From Siphonodentalium dalli (Eukaryota; Mollusca; Scaphopoda; Gadilida; Siphonodentaliidae), in contig CP136064.1 of NCBI GenBank assembly GCA_032622095.1, positions 6,195,512-6,259,511 on the forward strand: a stretch of 64,000 bases of DNA, in the 5' to 3' direction. The translations under genes were made by a program, and so were the position numbers. Positions 1 to 11,043 of this stretch are shown here, in pieces. The first letter of the stretch is position 1. Each line of letters opens with the position of its first letter. The notes beneath the pieces were generated by a model, which was not told the DNA's origin, ran no database searches, and was given only the letters and a program-made list of their open reading frames with translations.

Positions 1-780
1 AAAACTTTGATAAATAACAGGTTTTGGGCAATTTTATAGTTGACGGTGGTTCTAAAGCATTGTTTTGGGCAATTAATCTTTTCTGATAACTGAAATGGCA
101 TTTAAAAAAATGTTGTTGGAATCTGATGATATGGGGACCGTCGAATCGGATTGAGTACCTTTAATTCAACATTAGATAACATCTCGATATTCAACATTAG
201 GTTTCCAACTTTATTTCAACATTGATTCATTGTTGAACGATTGTCCAAATTGAAACTGTTAGATTTCTATCATTATTTCAATGTTGATCGAACATCACAA
301 AACTTGACAAAAGTGAACATTAGCTTTCAAACGTAATCCCAATGTCGATTCAACGCTAAATTAATGTCCAGAAATTAAACATTAGGCTTCCAGCGTTATT
401 TCAACGCTGAGCGAACATAAAACAAAATCAACATTAGGATTCCAATGCTATTTCAAAATCGAGTGATCGTCCCAATATTCAACATTAGTTTTCCAAAATT
501 ATCCCATTTTCAATTCAATGTTGTTGATCATATCGAGCGAACATAACAAAAAAAAATACTTTTTTTATTCCAATATTATTTTAACGTTGAGCGAATGTCA
601 AAAAATTCAACGTTAGCTTCCCAATATTATTCCAATGTTCAAAGTTAGTTTTTCAATGTTGTCTCAAATGTATATTCTAATATTTCTATGTTCACTTCAA
701 CGAGCAAACTGGACCAATCGCCAACGTTATTTCAAATTCAACGTTGAAACAAAATTTGAGACAACCGTTTACTTTAGTCT
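1..780. repeat. Degenerate tandem repeat with CAACATTAG / TTCCAA / TTATTTCAAC motifs
   Basis: The stretch repeats a loose pattern of CAACATTAG, TTCCAAC, TTATTTCAAC and (A)TTGA(T/G)CGAACAT at roughly 60-100 bp intervals, with heavy substitution and indels. No open reading frame of note is present. It looks like an old tandem repeat cut by the window edge. Exact unit length was not computed. Confidence 0.6.
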
Positions 781-936
781 TTACATTGGATCAACATAGG
801 GATGCTATCTGGCCTGGTGAGGACATTTGGCATGATTTTGGGAAACATTGGGACATAAATATTATACAGACTGGAATCAGTAGGCCCTATAGCTGATTTC
901 ACCTATTGTCGCGGATTTTTTATACAACTACTTGAA

Positions 937-2127
937 CAGGTCTGGCAAATGTGAGAATACAGCTACAATAGCTGTATTCAGCTAACCTAGCTGTATTCAG
1001 CTATATATTATACTCTCAAACCGGCTGTTTTTCGATAATAAACTAGCGCATCAAAAATTAGGCTACCATATTCTCCGGTCACCCTCAACCAAATCAAAAC
1101 CGTCGCTTGTGTTCTGACAAAGTGTTGCCTTTTGTCGACACGGCAATTCTGATTTTGTGTGAAAACTTACTACGGTGGTCGATGTCAGTAAATATTCTGG
1201 GAACTATTTTCTGCAAATGCATTCATTAACTAACTTATAAAATAAAGATCAAATTCATCCCAAACACTCGTTTACTTCTTCCCGATGCTAAACCGGTAGG
1301 GGGCGTTAGAATGGTGTACCTATATCAAGCATTTAGAATTACATACCACTAGCGGTTTGTGAGCGATACTGGTAACTATTCATAACTGTATATACAGATA
1401 TTGTGCGGCATATTGCAAATGTATGGCACAACATAGGGACAACTGAAATGAAAATGCGACTTATATAATTTCTGAAGTATTTCAAACATGAAGTCCTGGT
1501 CGTTAGCGAGTCAGAACTATTCAATCTGTTTTGGCGGGAAAATATATAATGTGTGAAAACTTACTAAACATAACATTGGTATTTGTATTTTCGCGATTCG
1601 ACATACAAGTATGCGTTTCCGTATTTTTGGAGAGAATCAGCTCAAGCAGTGAGTGGAACTCGCTCGGTTAAACTCTGGCTAGAGATGTTCCCCTTTTTAC
1701 CTGTTTTAACGCACCAACCAAACTGCGTTTTAGCAGCATCATATTGATACTTCCGGGAATGATTAAGATGTTCCATCTTCGGTGATAAATATTGTATTTA
1801 ATGTATTTTTCAAGGTATTCCGCATTGCATAAGAGAGTTATTAACCGTTATGACCGAAATCGACCGCCGTAGTAAGTTTTCACACATAATCACCATCGCC
1901 GTGCCGACAAAAGGCAACACTTTGTCAGAACACAAACGACGATTTTGATTTGGTTGAGGGTGGCCGGAGAATAGGGTAGCCTAATTTTGATGCGCAAATT
2001 AGCGCTTCTAGTTTATCATCGAAAAACAGCCGGTTTGAGAGTATAATAAAAAAAATTATATAGCTGAATACAGCTAGGTTAGCTGAATACAGCTATTGTA
2101 GCTGTATTCTCACATTTGCCAGACCTG
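937..2127. mobile_element. TIR DNA element, about 1.2 kb, non-autonomous
   Basis: Long terminal inverted repeats lie at about 937-1185 and 1862-2127. Both ends begin CAGGTCTGGCAAATGTGAGA and carry the same AGCTGTATTCAGCTA stretches, which are themselves small palindromes. The outermost bases are CAGG...CCTG. A 5-bp direct repeat TTGAA flanks the element (932-936 and 2128-2132) and reads as a target-site duplication. The roughly 680-bp centre has no transposase-like ORF; a 61-codon minus-strand ORF at 1339-1524 matches nothing I know. The superfamily is not assignable by eye. Confidence 0.8.
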
Positions 2128-2132
2128 TTGAA

Positions 2133-3239
2133 CTAGTGGAATTATGTTTATATGATTACAGTTACCAGTAGGCTACAATGTGAACACAGAACATATAGAT
2201 ATACGTCAATATAGAAACAAAAGCGACATGAGCGCTAATATTACCTCTCCTTGTCACAGATTCAAATTTCAAAAAATACACTATTCTGAATTGGGAATTT
2301 GGTGACGTCTAAATGTCGTATCAATAATTGGTAAATTCGTTACCGGATGTCCTGCATGTACCTAAGATTATAAATAACCATGACTTGTCACACAGAAGTT
2401 ACACATTTTACGCCTTTCAAATTTTAGTCTAGCTGGATTGACAGAAACAGCACTTGTGCCTTTTCTCGACTCGACTGGGAAGCCGCCATTTGAATAGGTT
2501 GTCACGTGCAGTTATAGAACCAATCACGAATAGACATCGCTTAACTATCCTCGTTCCATCTTGTAACTACTTGTCAAGTAGCAAAAATAGCATATTTAAG
2601 TAGCTTATAATGCTATAAAAGTCGTTGGAATATTCTAACCACCCAAATTTAGCTACTCGAGATTTAGTGTGTACCGACTGGACCACCGGGGGCCCCTCAA
2701 TTGTTCTGAAGTTATAATCTGATAACACATACATTAATACATGGGTATATATAATTATGTTGAAACATACATTGAAGTACAATTGCAAACCGGTGTGAAT
2801 ATGCTTGTGTAGAAACAAACCATTAAAAGTTCGATCACGTGACATCAGTTACTTATTGATTATTGAAAACATTCTAGTTCGATTTTCTCTGAATAAAGGG
2901 CACTGTGTGCGTATATCGTGTGCCGTTTACCAATAATTATAAGATATCTCCCAAAAAAAATTACCACAAACCACTGGGTTTCCATATACCCTGCGACCCA
3001 AAATGGGAAAAATGCCCGAAATGGTCCCATTTTCGCAGAATAAACATTAATCCTCTGAGTTTTGTAAAATATTTGTCGCATTCATTTATAATCACGCAGT
3101 GTCAAAAGATTGACATTTTTCGCATTTGACATACATGTAATCATATTCAACAATGAACAGATACCTTTCTTCATTTTCAAACTATTCCATTCTTCACGTC
3201 AGCAATCACCTACCTCAGAGGAGAGTTTCTTCTTTTTTT
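2133..3239. other. No gene seen; AT-rich intergenic DNA
   Basis: Only short ORFs of 73-96 codons occur, on both strands and overlapping each other, with no recognisable domains. No clear tandem repeat is visible. The block contains a GGGGGCCCC palindrome near 2690. Confidence 0.5.
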
Positions 3240-4640
3240 TAAACTATCGTATTCGACGTGAAAGATGGCGTTCATTAAAACCACAGAATTCCGGGACGCA
3301 AGTACCCAAACACATATTACATATTACACGAGCTAGTGCAAAAAGTTACATCATTAGAGGAAAAAATAAGTCAGCTATTGGTACAACAAAGACCACATAA
3401 TGGAGGAGGCAACATGGTCGAATAACAGATAAAGACAAGCCCTGCTGAACAGAATACTGATGAACCACAAATCAACAGAAGTCATGCTGGAAAGAATGTG
3501 TCCGATAACACCGACATCAACCGTACAAGGAGCGTCAGAAAATCATGAACAGTTGGGCACGTCAGAAATGGAATTGTGCACGCGTGTATAGAATTGCCAG
3601 TACATCGGAAATAACCTCGGATACCTACAAGGAGTTCCTGATTGCTGAAAATCCATTTATCCCCAGAAAGTTTAGAAGAAGATCACAAAAAGTGATACAA
3701 CAGTGGCCAAGCGAGTGAAGTTGGAACAGGAAATTGTAAAGCTACAAGGAGCGCAAGTAACTCTGGAAGATAAGAAGGAGATATTTGCAGCGTGATGTGA
3801 ACAAATTGACCGAGACATGGCATCAACAATAAGCTCAGAATAGACAAACCGTGAGATAATTTCTAAACTCATAAAACTATGGGATGTCGGACAAAAATCA
3901 ACATCAACTGCGAGAAAAAACTGAAGTGGTTGAAAAGCCAAAGCCAAACTACCACAGGCAGTAACAGAAGCACAAACGCTGATGCTCACATAGACAAACC
4001 AGACTCACGATCTGTTTCCGAAATATTAAAATCAATCACGAAGAAGTCGGACGATATTTCGGGAAGACACTCAATTAAGGATAAAGTTGTTCAAAGACGA
4101 TCGTATGCCGAAATAACAAAAGCAAACTCCCGTCTTGTCAGTCATTTACAAGTGACAAGGGAGAAAGTTTACAACAGACATCAATCGACAGATATTCAAA
4201 TCACCGTAAGTAGAAGTAATTTCGACACCCCTCGCGATGATATCCAGAGTTGTCACAAAATACTAACCCCATCCAATAACCAGACTTTTTTAGATAACCG
4301 CCGTCGCCTCAAGGAACGACACAAATACGAGAGGGGCCCGAACAACCCAAAATGTTCAACCTCTCGTCCAATGACGAGGCTAACTTACTAAAATTAGGGT
4401 TAAAATTTGCATCCACCCCAACATCATCTAACAAACACGAGCTGCAAAAAAGACGTTGATGAATTATCTCGGAAATTACGACTAGCAGAACGATATTTGG
4501 ATGAAAAATATATCGACCCCTCTCTCGTCCGTAATAAGTCATCCAAATGCCTAGATCTGAATATGGACCGAGCCTTGGAGTAAAAAGTATAAAGACTGAA
4601 ACAATATCTACCAAACAGTACGAAAATGACAATTGGAACT
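3240..4640 (+). pseudogene. Decayed retroelement, probably Penelope-like element 5' part
   Basis: Coding-like segments occur in shifting plus-strand frames, broken by stops and frameshifts. At 3330-3548 there is a coiled-coil-like peptide (ELVQKVTSLEEKISQLL). At 3545-3719 comes a segment with NPFIPRKFRRR, then 3677-3794 with KLEQEIVKLQGAQVTLEDKK. At 3879-4391 lies a 170-codon ORF containing RRSYAEITK. At 4352-4460 there is MFNLSSNDEANLLKLGLKF followed by STPTS, and at 4453-4583 DVDELSRKLRLAERYLDEK followed by RNKSS. The NLS...LLxxGLKFxxTP...RKLRLAE pattern matches my knowledge of the region N-terminal to the reverse transcriptase in Penelope-like elements, where a DKG-like motif sits at LLxKG. 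No RT or GIY-YIG domain follows, because the 140-bp satellite starts directly after. A retroelement origin is fairly secure; the Penelope assignment is less so. Confidence 0.6.
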
Positions 4641-4675
4641 TATTCCCTATTCCTTATTTTCAAAACGTCGCTTTC

Positions 4676-7600
4676 GGCCAATTTGACGGTATGGGTGGGT
4701 GGCCCGCCCAAATACCACTTAGAAACACCCCGACCCCCACTATCACCCCGGGAGGGGGGGGGGGTGCCACCCCGAGGGGGTGAAAATGGGTTATGGACCA
4801 TTTTCGAGAACGGTAAGGATTACGACCGATTTGACGTGATGTGTGGGTGGCCCGCCCCAAATACAACATAGAAACGCCCCGAACCCCACACTTTACCGGG
4901 TGGCCCGCCTCAAATACCACTTAGAAACACTCCGACCCCCACCATCACCCCCTGGGGGTGCCACCCCGAGGGGGTGAAAATGGGGTATGTGTGGGTGGCC
5001 CGCCCGAAATATCACATAGAAACGCCCCGATTCCACACCCATCACCCCCGGGGAGTGCCACCCCGAGCGGGTGAAAATGGGGTATGGATCATTTTCGAGA
5101 ACGGTAAGGATTTCGACCGATTTGACGGCATGGGTGGGTGGCCCGCCCCGAATACCACCTAGAAACATTGCGACCCCCACCATCACCCCTGGGGGTGCCA
5201 TCCCGAGGGGGTGAAAATGGGGTATGGACCATTTTCGAGAACGGTAAGGATTTCGACAGATTGGACGGCATGGGTGGGTGGCCCGCCCCAATTACCACAT
5301 AGAAACACCCCGACCCCCCACCCATCACTCCCGGGGGTGCCACTCCGAGGGGGTGAAAATGGGTATGGACCATTTTCGAGAACGGTAAGGATTTCGACCG
5401 ATTTGACGGCGCGGGTGGCCCGCCCCAAATACCACATAGAAACACCCCGACCCCTAACCAATCACCCCCGGGGGTGCAACCCCGAGGGGGTGAAAATGGA
5501 GTATGGACCATTATCTAGAACGGTAAGGATTTCGACCGATTTGGCGGCATGGGTGGCCCGCCCCAAATACCACCTAGAAAGAAACACCCCGACTCCCACC
5601 CATTACCACCGGGGGGGGGGTGTGAAAATGGGGTATGGACCATTTTCGAGAACCGTAAGGATTTCGACCTATTTGACGGCATGAGTGGGTGGCCCGCCCC
5701 AAATACCACATAGAAACATCCCGACCCCCCACCATCACCACCGGGGCGTGCCACCCCGAGGGGGTGAAAATGTGGTATGGACCATTTTCGAGAACGGTTA
5801 GGATTTCGACCGATTTGACGGCGCGGGTGGCCCGCCCCAAATACCACATTGAAACACCCCGACCCCTACCCATCACCCTGGGGGTGCCACCCCGATGGGG
5901 TGAAAATGGGGTATGGACAATTTTCGAGAGCGGTAAGGATTTTGACCGATTTGACGGCATGGGTGGGTGTCCCGCCCCATATACCACCTAGAAACACCCC
6001 GACCCCCACCCATCACTACCGGGGCGTGCCACCCCGAGGGGGTGAAAATGTGGTATGGACCATTTTCGAGAACGGTAAGGATTTCGACCGATTTGACGGC
6101 ATGGTGTGTGTGGCCCGCCCCAAATACCATTTAGAAACACCCTGACCCCCCTACCATCTCCCCTGGTGGGTGCCACCCCGAGGGGGTGAAAATGCGGTAT
6201 GGAACATTTTTGAGAACGGTAAGGGTTTCGACCGATTTGACGGCATGGGTGTGTGGCCCGTGGCCCGCCCCAAATACCACCTAGAAACACCCAGACCCCT
6301 CACCATTACCCCGTGTGTCACCCGAGGGGGTGAAAATGGGGTATGGACCATTTTCGAGAACGGTCAGGATTTCGACCGATTTGACGGCATGGGTGGGTGG
6401 TCCGCCCCAAATACCACATAGAAACACCCCGACCCCCACCCATCACCCCCTGGGGGTGCCCCCCCGAGGGGTGAAAATGAGGTATCGACCATTTTCGAGA
6501 ACGGTATGGGTGGATGGTCCGCCCCAAAAACCACATAGAAACATCCCGACCCCCACCATCACCCCCGGGGGGTGCCAACCCGAGGGGTGGAAATGGTTTA
6601 TGGATCATTTTCGAGAACGGTAAGGATTTCGACCGATTTGACGGCATCCGTGGGTGACCCGTTCCAAATACCACCTAGAAACATCCCGACCCGCCCCACC
6701 TATCACCCGGTGTGCCACCCCGAGGGGGTGAAGTGGTAAGGATTTCGACCCATCACCCCCGGGGAGTGCCACCCCGAGCGGGTGAAAATGGGGTATGGAT
6801 CATTTTCGAGAACAGTAAGGATTTCGATCGATTTGACGGCATGGATGGGTGGCCCGCCCCAAATACAACCTAGAAACACCCAGAGCCCCCACCCATTACC
6901 CCCGGGGGTGCCACCCCAAGTGGGTGAAAATGGGGTATTGACCATTTTTGAGAACGGTAAGGATTTCGACCGATTTGACGGCATGGGTGTGTGGCCCGCC
7001 CCAAATACCACTTAGAAACACTCCGACCCCCTACCATCACCCCTGGTGGGTGCCACCCGAGGGGGTGAACATGGGGTATGGACCATTTTCGAGAACGGTA
7101 ATTATTTCGACCGATTTGACGGCATGTGTGGGTGGCCCGCCTCAAATGCCACCTAGAAAGAAACACCCGGAACCCCACCCATCACCCCGGGGTGCCACCC
7201 CGATGGTGTAAAAATGGGGTATGGACCATTTTCGAGAACGGTAAGGATTTCGACCGATTTGACGGCATGTGTGGCCCGCCCCATACCACCCAGAAAGAAA
7301 CACTCCGACCCCACCAATTACCCCCTGGGGTGCCACCCGAGGGGGTAAATATGGGATATGGACTTCGGTAAGGATTTCGACCGATTTGACGGCATGAGTG
7401 GGTGGCCCGCACGAAATACCATCTCGAAACACCCCGACCCCCACCATCACCCCCGGGGGTGCCACCGAGGGGCGAAAATGAGGTATGGACCATTTTCGAG
7501 AACTGTAAGGATTCGACCTATTTGACGGCGCCGGTGGCCCGCCCGAAATACCACCTAGAAACACCCCGATCCCCACTCATCACCCCTGGGGAGTGCCACC

Positions 7601-7708
7601 CCGAGGGGGTGAAAATGGTGTATGGACCATTTTCGAGAACGGTAGTGATTTTGACTGATTTGACGGCATGGGTGTGTGGCCCGCCCCCAAATACACATAG
7701 AAACACCC
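4676..7708. repeat. GC-rich satellite array, about 140-bp monomer, about 21-22 copies
   Basis: Successive monomers start with the GGGTGGGTGGCCCGCCCC block (for example 5131, 5271 and about 5411) at roughly 140-bp spacing. Each contains AAATACCAC.TAGAAACACC, CCCGACCCCCACC, a GGGGGTGCCACCCCGAGGGG palindromic core, GAAAATGGGGTATGGACC and ATTTTCGAGAACGGTAAGG. Copies differ by substitutions, small indels and partial deletions (near 6500, 6730 and 7350). The array is far more GC-rich than its surroundings. The long ORFs in all six frames come from the repeat: they say the same words in rotating frames. Confidence 0.95.
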
Positions 7709-7846
7709 CGATCATATTTACGGCTCATTAAAATAACTCGCGATGCAGATTTCTGCACAGTTTCGATTTTGTCCAAGAAGGACTGGTTGCAGCCGTACAA
7801 CAGAGAATTGCAGTAGTCGATGGCGAGACCAATAGTATCCATCATG
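7709..7846 (-). pseudogene. LINE reverse-transcriptase C-terminal fragment
   Basis: The minus strand encodes IDYCNSLLYGCNQSFLDKIE and then TVQKSASRVILMSRKYD. This matches the conserved block after the RT palm/thumb of Jockey-superfamily (CR1/L2-type) LINEs, usually seen as RLDYCNSLLYGLP..LLDKLQ.VQNAAAR. It is bounded by the 140-bp satellite on one side and by an inverted repeat beginning at 7837 on the other, so it is a short relic. It may belong with the RT relic at 10477-10752, which has the same orientation and lies upstream in protein order. Confidence 0.8.
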
Positions 7847-8060
7847 ACCTGGGGTGTGGGATGGAAAAATCTCACCCGAGGGGCAAGATATTTGGGCCGG
7901 ACACGAGGCTTGCCGAGTGTCCGGACCAACTATCTGGCCCCGAGCAGGGGGGAGTCTGCAAAAAAATTCCGTATATAGGGCGGGGTCGGTGGGTGGTCCA
8001 GAGGCCGAAAAAATCGTGCTTGTAATTTTTTTCCAAAATGGTTTTATTTCAACAATTTAC
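7837..8060. repeat. Left arm of an inverted repeat (partner 9090-9305)
   Basis: Starts ATCCATCATGACCTGGGGTG. Its reverse complement recurs as CACCCCAGGTCATGATGGAT ending at 9305. Similarity continues inward (GAGATTTTTCCATC, CCGAGGGG, CCCTATAT, GGTGGGTC) with about 60 bp extra in this arm. The two arms enclose about 1 kb and may be the ends of a non-autonomous DNA element. The inner sequence has no transposase. Confidence 0.65.
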
Positions 8061-8179
8061 AAGTACTGACCATGTAATGTTGTTTGTAAGCATGTAAGTA
8101 CCATGCTTGTTGGTATAGGGCTATATATGCAGCTATATAGTGACTCTTTAGCCTCAGATTTAGCAACATTCTGGATTTC

Positions 8180-8620
8180 ACAGGATCCCGGCCCACTTCA
8201 CAGTGGACCACCGTAATAGCGTTCAGGAAACTTAACCCATGGTTGAGTTATAATATGCAAAACGTGTTTACGGATGGAACAATGCCGGTAACTCTGGTAT
8301 GCAATGATAGGCGAAACCTGTGATATGCAGTAATATGTGCATACATCCTTCCCCTATCATTCTGGTCTATCACCATACCAAACCACATCAAAATTCGACA
8401 ACTGACACTTAACCTATATTGCAAAAACTTTGTACGGACTGAATTTCATAAAGTCGAACAGGGCCCATAAATCTGGTAGGCATTGATGGTCACAACCCGT
8501 GATATTATGCATATTCGTTCCCCATTTCTGGTCTGTCACCATGCCATAGGGCATCAAAATATGACAACCGACTCTTGAGTTATAATGCAAAATGTTTGTA
8601 TGGACTGACGCACGGACTGC
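8180..8620. repeat. Two diverged copies of a dispersed repeat unit, about 240 bp
   Basis: The series TTATAATGCAAAA(C/T)GT.T.TACGGA, then (C/T)TGGTA(T/G)GCA(A/T)TGAT.G, then CA.AACC.GTGATAT, then GGTCTRTCACCATRCCA...CATCAAAAT occurs twice in tandem. On the minus strand the text resembles a repeat class common in molluscan genomes (TTTTGATGNNNTATGGCATGGTGAYAGACCA). That family recognition is from memory and not tested. Confidence 0.55.
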
Positions 8621-8630
8621 TCGAGACGTC

Positions 8631-8669
8631 TATTATATACCCGCCGACTAATATCGGGGGGTATAATAA
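8631..8669. repeat. Hairpin TATTATATACCCGCCG...GGGGGGTATAATA
   Basis: TATTATATACCCGCCG pairs imperfectly with CGGGGGGTATAATA around a short ACTAATAT loop. It sits at the end of the preceding dispersed repeat, the position expected of an element terminus. No other function can be read from it. Confidence 0.6.
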
Positions 8670-9089
8670 CCATATATCTAGGTGTATACCTAACCAAAAA
8701 CAATTCCCCTCCCCACCCCACCCCGGTGGATAAGACTAAAGAGTTCTTTGGTCATGCACAAATAATTGTGGAACCCCTGACCTGTTTACCACTATTTACA
8801 CTGGCCAGTGTTCTCTGTCAGACACAACACACTCGATATATTAAGGCTATAATGGGGTCTAGGGCGATTTGTGACATATAGTGTACCTACACAATGTTTT
8901 ATTATTGTTGTTAGATACTGAAAACACCTGGAAATACAGTTTATATTTCGTTTTTCTGATCTGTGTTTACCAATTAAGCATGTTATTGCTTGAGTATTAA
9001 TGGTACACAGCAAGAGTTTGCACCAAAAAAATGATAGTGGAATGGGATTGAAAGGCAGTTAACACAGTTATTGAAGAACGGCTAAAAAA

Positions 9090-9305
9090 AAACCTCTGAA
9101 ATTTTGATAAAAACATGAGAAAGGGGGGTGGGTCCCCAAAATTTTGGAGGAAAAAAATATTTTTTTGGCTTTTTGCACAAATGGGGTGGTGGGTCCCTCG
9201 GGGTCGGAAAAAACTTTTTGGGCCCTATATGTGCAATTTTTTTCGAGACACTCCCCTGCCCCGAGGGTGAGATTTTTCCATCTCACACCCCAGGTCATGA
9301 TGGAT
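9090..9305. repeat. Right arm of the 7837-8060 inverted repeat
   Basis: Reads toward CCCGAGGGTGAGATTTTTCC and CACCCCAGGTCATGATGGAT at its outer end. It is the inverted partner of the arm at 7837. Short overlapping ORFs on both strands here are by-products of the GGGTGGGTCC and poly-T composition. Confidence 0.65.
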
Positions 9306-9444
9306 CATTTTTCTCCCAACCCAAGAGCCTCATTTCGATTTTTTGTTTTATACCAATCTTTGGCACATTCCAGTAGCTTCGTAACGGTATATCTGGGGAG
9401 AAATCTGATGCGATATTCGTGATTAACTGGGATGATTTCGGTAT

Positions 9445-9505
9445 ATCGTGTTTGTCATCGGAAATGACCATATCGATACCATTAGAAAAGGAAACATGTG
9501 ACAGA
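9445..9505. repeat. 61-bp direct repeat, copy 1
   Basis: ATCGTGTTTGTCATCGGAAA through ACATGTGACAGA is repeated base for base at 9928-9988. The interval between the copies contains a LINE 3' tail. Confidence 0.85.
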
Positions 9506-9599
9506 TATACTGTGAACTGTGACATGCCCACACCCCTCCCCCCTGCCCACACCCCTCCCATACCCATCCCCAAAATCTTTATATTTGTCGCACACCATT

Positions 9600-9770
9600 G
9601 CACCACCTGTAAATATACACAGCAACTTTAATATAAATATAATATTAATCTCATATATTTGTATAAGGGTCCTGCCCTCATAAGCCCAGCTTTTGTGGGA
9701 TCCTGTTGTATATAACATGTTATTATTCTATAATTTCAAATAAAAACTTATTGAATTGAATTGAATTGAA
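9600..9770 (+). mobile_element. LINE 3' tail with (TTGAA)n, CR1/L2-like
   Basis: The sequence has CCCTCATAAGCCCAGCTTTT, GTGGGATCCTGTTGTATATA, an AATAAA signal at 9739-9744 and four TTGAA units at 9751-9770. A short 3' UTR ending in a pentanucleotide microsatellite rather than poly(A) is typical of CR1/L2-type LINEs. No ORF2 C-terminus precedes it, so this is a heavily 5'-truncated copy. Its 5' boundary is uncertain. Confidence 0.7.
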
Positions 9771-9927
9771 TATACCAAACAAAGCGCGTTACCCGTGCGC
9801 GCAGGGTTAATACGTTAGAGTGAAATCGACACGGTCTTGTGAAAACGACATGGATACGTCACATCGTTGCACCTGCATAAATTCCGAGAAACGCGCTTAT
9901 TGATATGAAGTATATATAACTGGACTA

Positions 9928-9988
9928 ATCGTGTTTGTCATCGGAAATGACCATATCGATACCATTAGAAAAGGAAACATGTGACAGA
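9928..9988. repeat. 61-bp direct repeat, copy 2
   Basis: Identical to 9445-9505. It is too long for a usual target-site duplication, so a local duplication or a duplication made during repair is possible. Confidence 0.85.
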
Positions 9989-10476
9989 CAAATGTTAGTT
10001 AGACGCGTTCGACGATTTATTGCAACGATGACAACTGTTCGAATGTGAAATTATTTCGTTCGTCATTTGTGAAGCGGCTATTGTTTACCTGTTACGAAAT
10101 GTGCCAGTTTCGATTGGGGTCTTCCGTTTTATGGAATATGTTCGCAAATTAGTCGTTTATATTTCATGTTATATATGTCATATATGCAACTCTGTGTCTG
10201 CAAGTGAGGTTATGTTGATGGTTTTTCGTGATCAACAGTTGAGGCTTATCTCCATTTGTATTAGCGTCCACGAATTCGTCCGTATTTATTTACTTGAAAC
10301 GTGAAGCGTAACTGGTTGGTCGCCATTGTTTTGATCTGTTTTAGTTCACACAAAACATGATGACGGATTGTTAAATTAGTTCCGGCTCTTAATTAAATAG
10401 GTAAAGCAGTCACGTGGGTGGTGTGAGACATATGGTCACGTGTTATGTGAGACAGGGAAATCTCACCCAGCTATCT
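9989..10476. other. No gene seen
   Basis: A single 67-codon plus-strand ORF (10101-10304) has no recognisable domain. No repeat structure was noticed. Confidence 0.45.
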
Positions 10477-10752
10477 CACACTGGCTGCCTGTGCTAAAGT
10501 ATGCAGGGGGTGGGAGAAAACACTGCCTTCAATGTTGAGACTATGTTTAGAACATTTTGAAAGTTGCTGTCACAAACCAATATATATTATTTCAGTTTTA
10601 TCTGCATTCAGTTTTAAGAAGTTGATTGTCATCCATGATCGAATATCAGCGACACATCGTTCAAGCTTATATTTGGTAGAACTTGTAGAATCAAAATCTG
10701 GCTTAAAATGAATATACAGTTGTGTGTCATCCGCATAGAAGTGAAAAGATAA
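10477..10752 (-). pseudogene. LINE reverse-transcriptase fragment with the YADD motif
   Basis: The minus strand encodes FHFYADDTQLYIHFKPDFD, then RCVADIRSWMTINFLKLNAD followed by KTEIIYIG. After an in-frame TGA it continues QQLSKCSKHSLNIEGS. YADDTQLY is the RT catalytic loop and W(M)xxNxLKLNxxKTE the following block of Jockey-superfamily LINEs. The reading ends near ASVR, just where a conserved VRNLGV block would start. Lack of the rest and the internal stop make it a relic. Confidence 0.85.
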
Positions 10753-11043
10753 TTCATTTGTTTTTGTCGTCCGCTCGAGACCTGGAATGTCACCCGGGAG
10801 CCACCGGTAGACGTGTTAATTTCGAGAACGCTAAAATGTGAAACTTACACGTTGTAGTGGTGCCAAAAGAAATTGACAGACTGTTACGCAACATAAGGGC
10901 ATTCCTGTGAAGTCGGAGGAATGTATAACCGATGGCAATTGTCGATTGATAAACAGTAAAGAGACGGGTTATTTGATATTTAGAGCTTAGTACAGAAACG
11001 TATTTGTGACGTATGTACATCGTGTGTGCAAATGTCTACATAA

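Noticed and set aside
4547-7731. Many overlapping ORFs of 60-157 codons on both strands
   Set aside because: They are the 140-bp satellite read in all frames. Because 140 is not a multiple of 3, each ORF cycles through the same peptides in rotating frames, and stops fall wherever monomers have indels.
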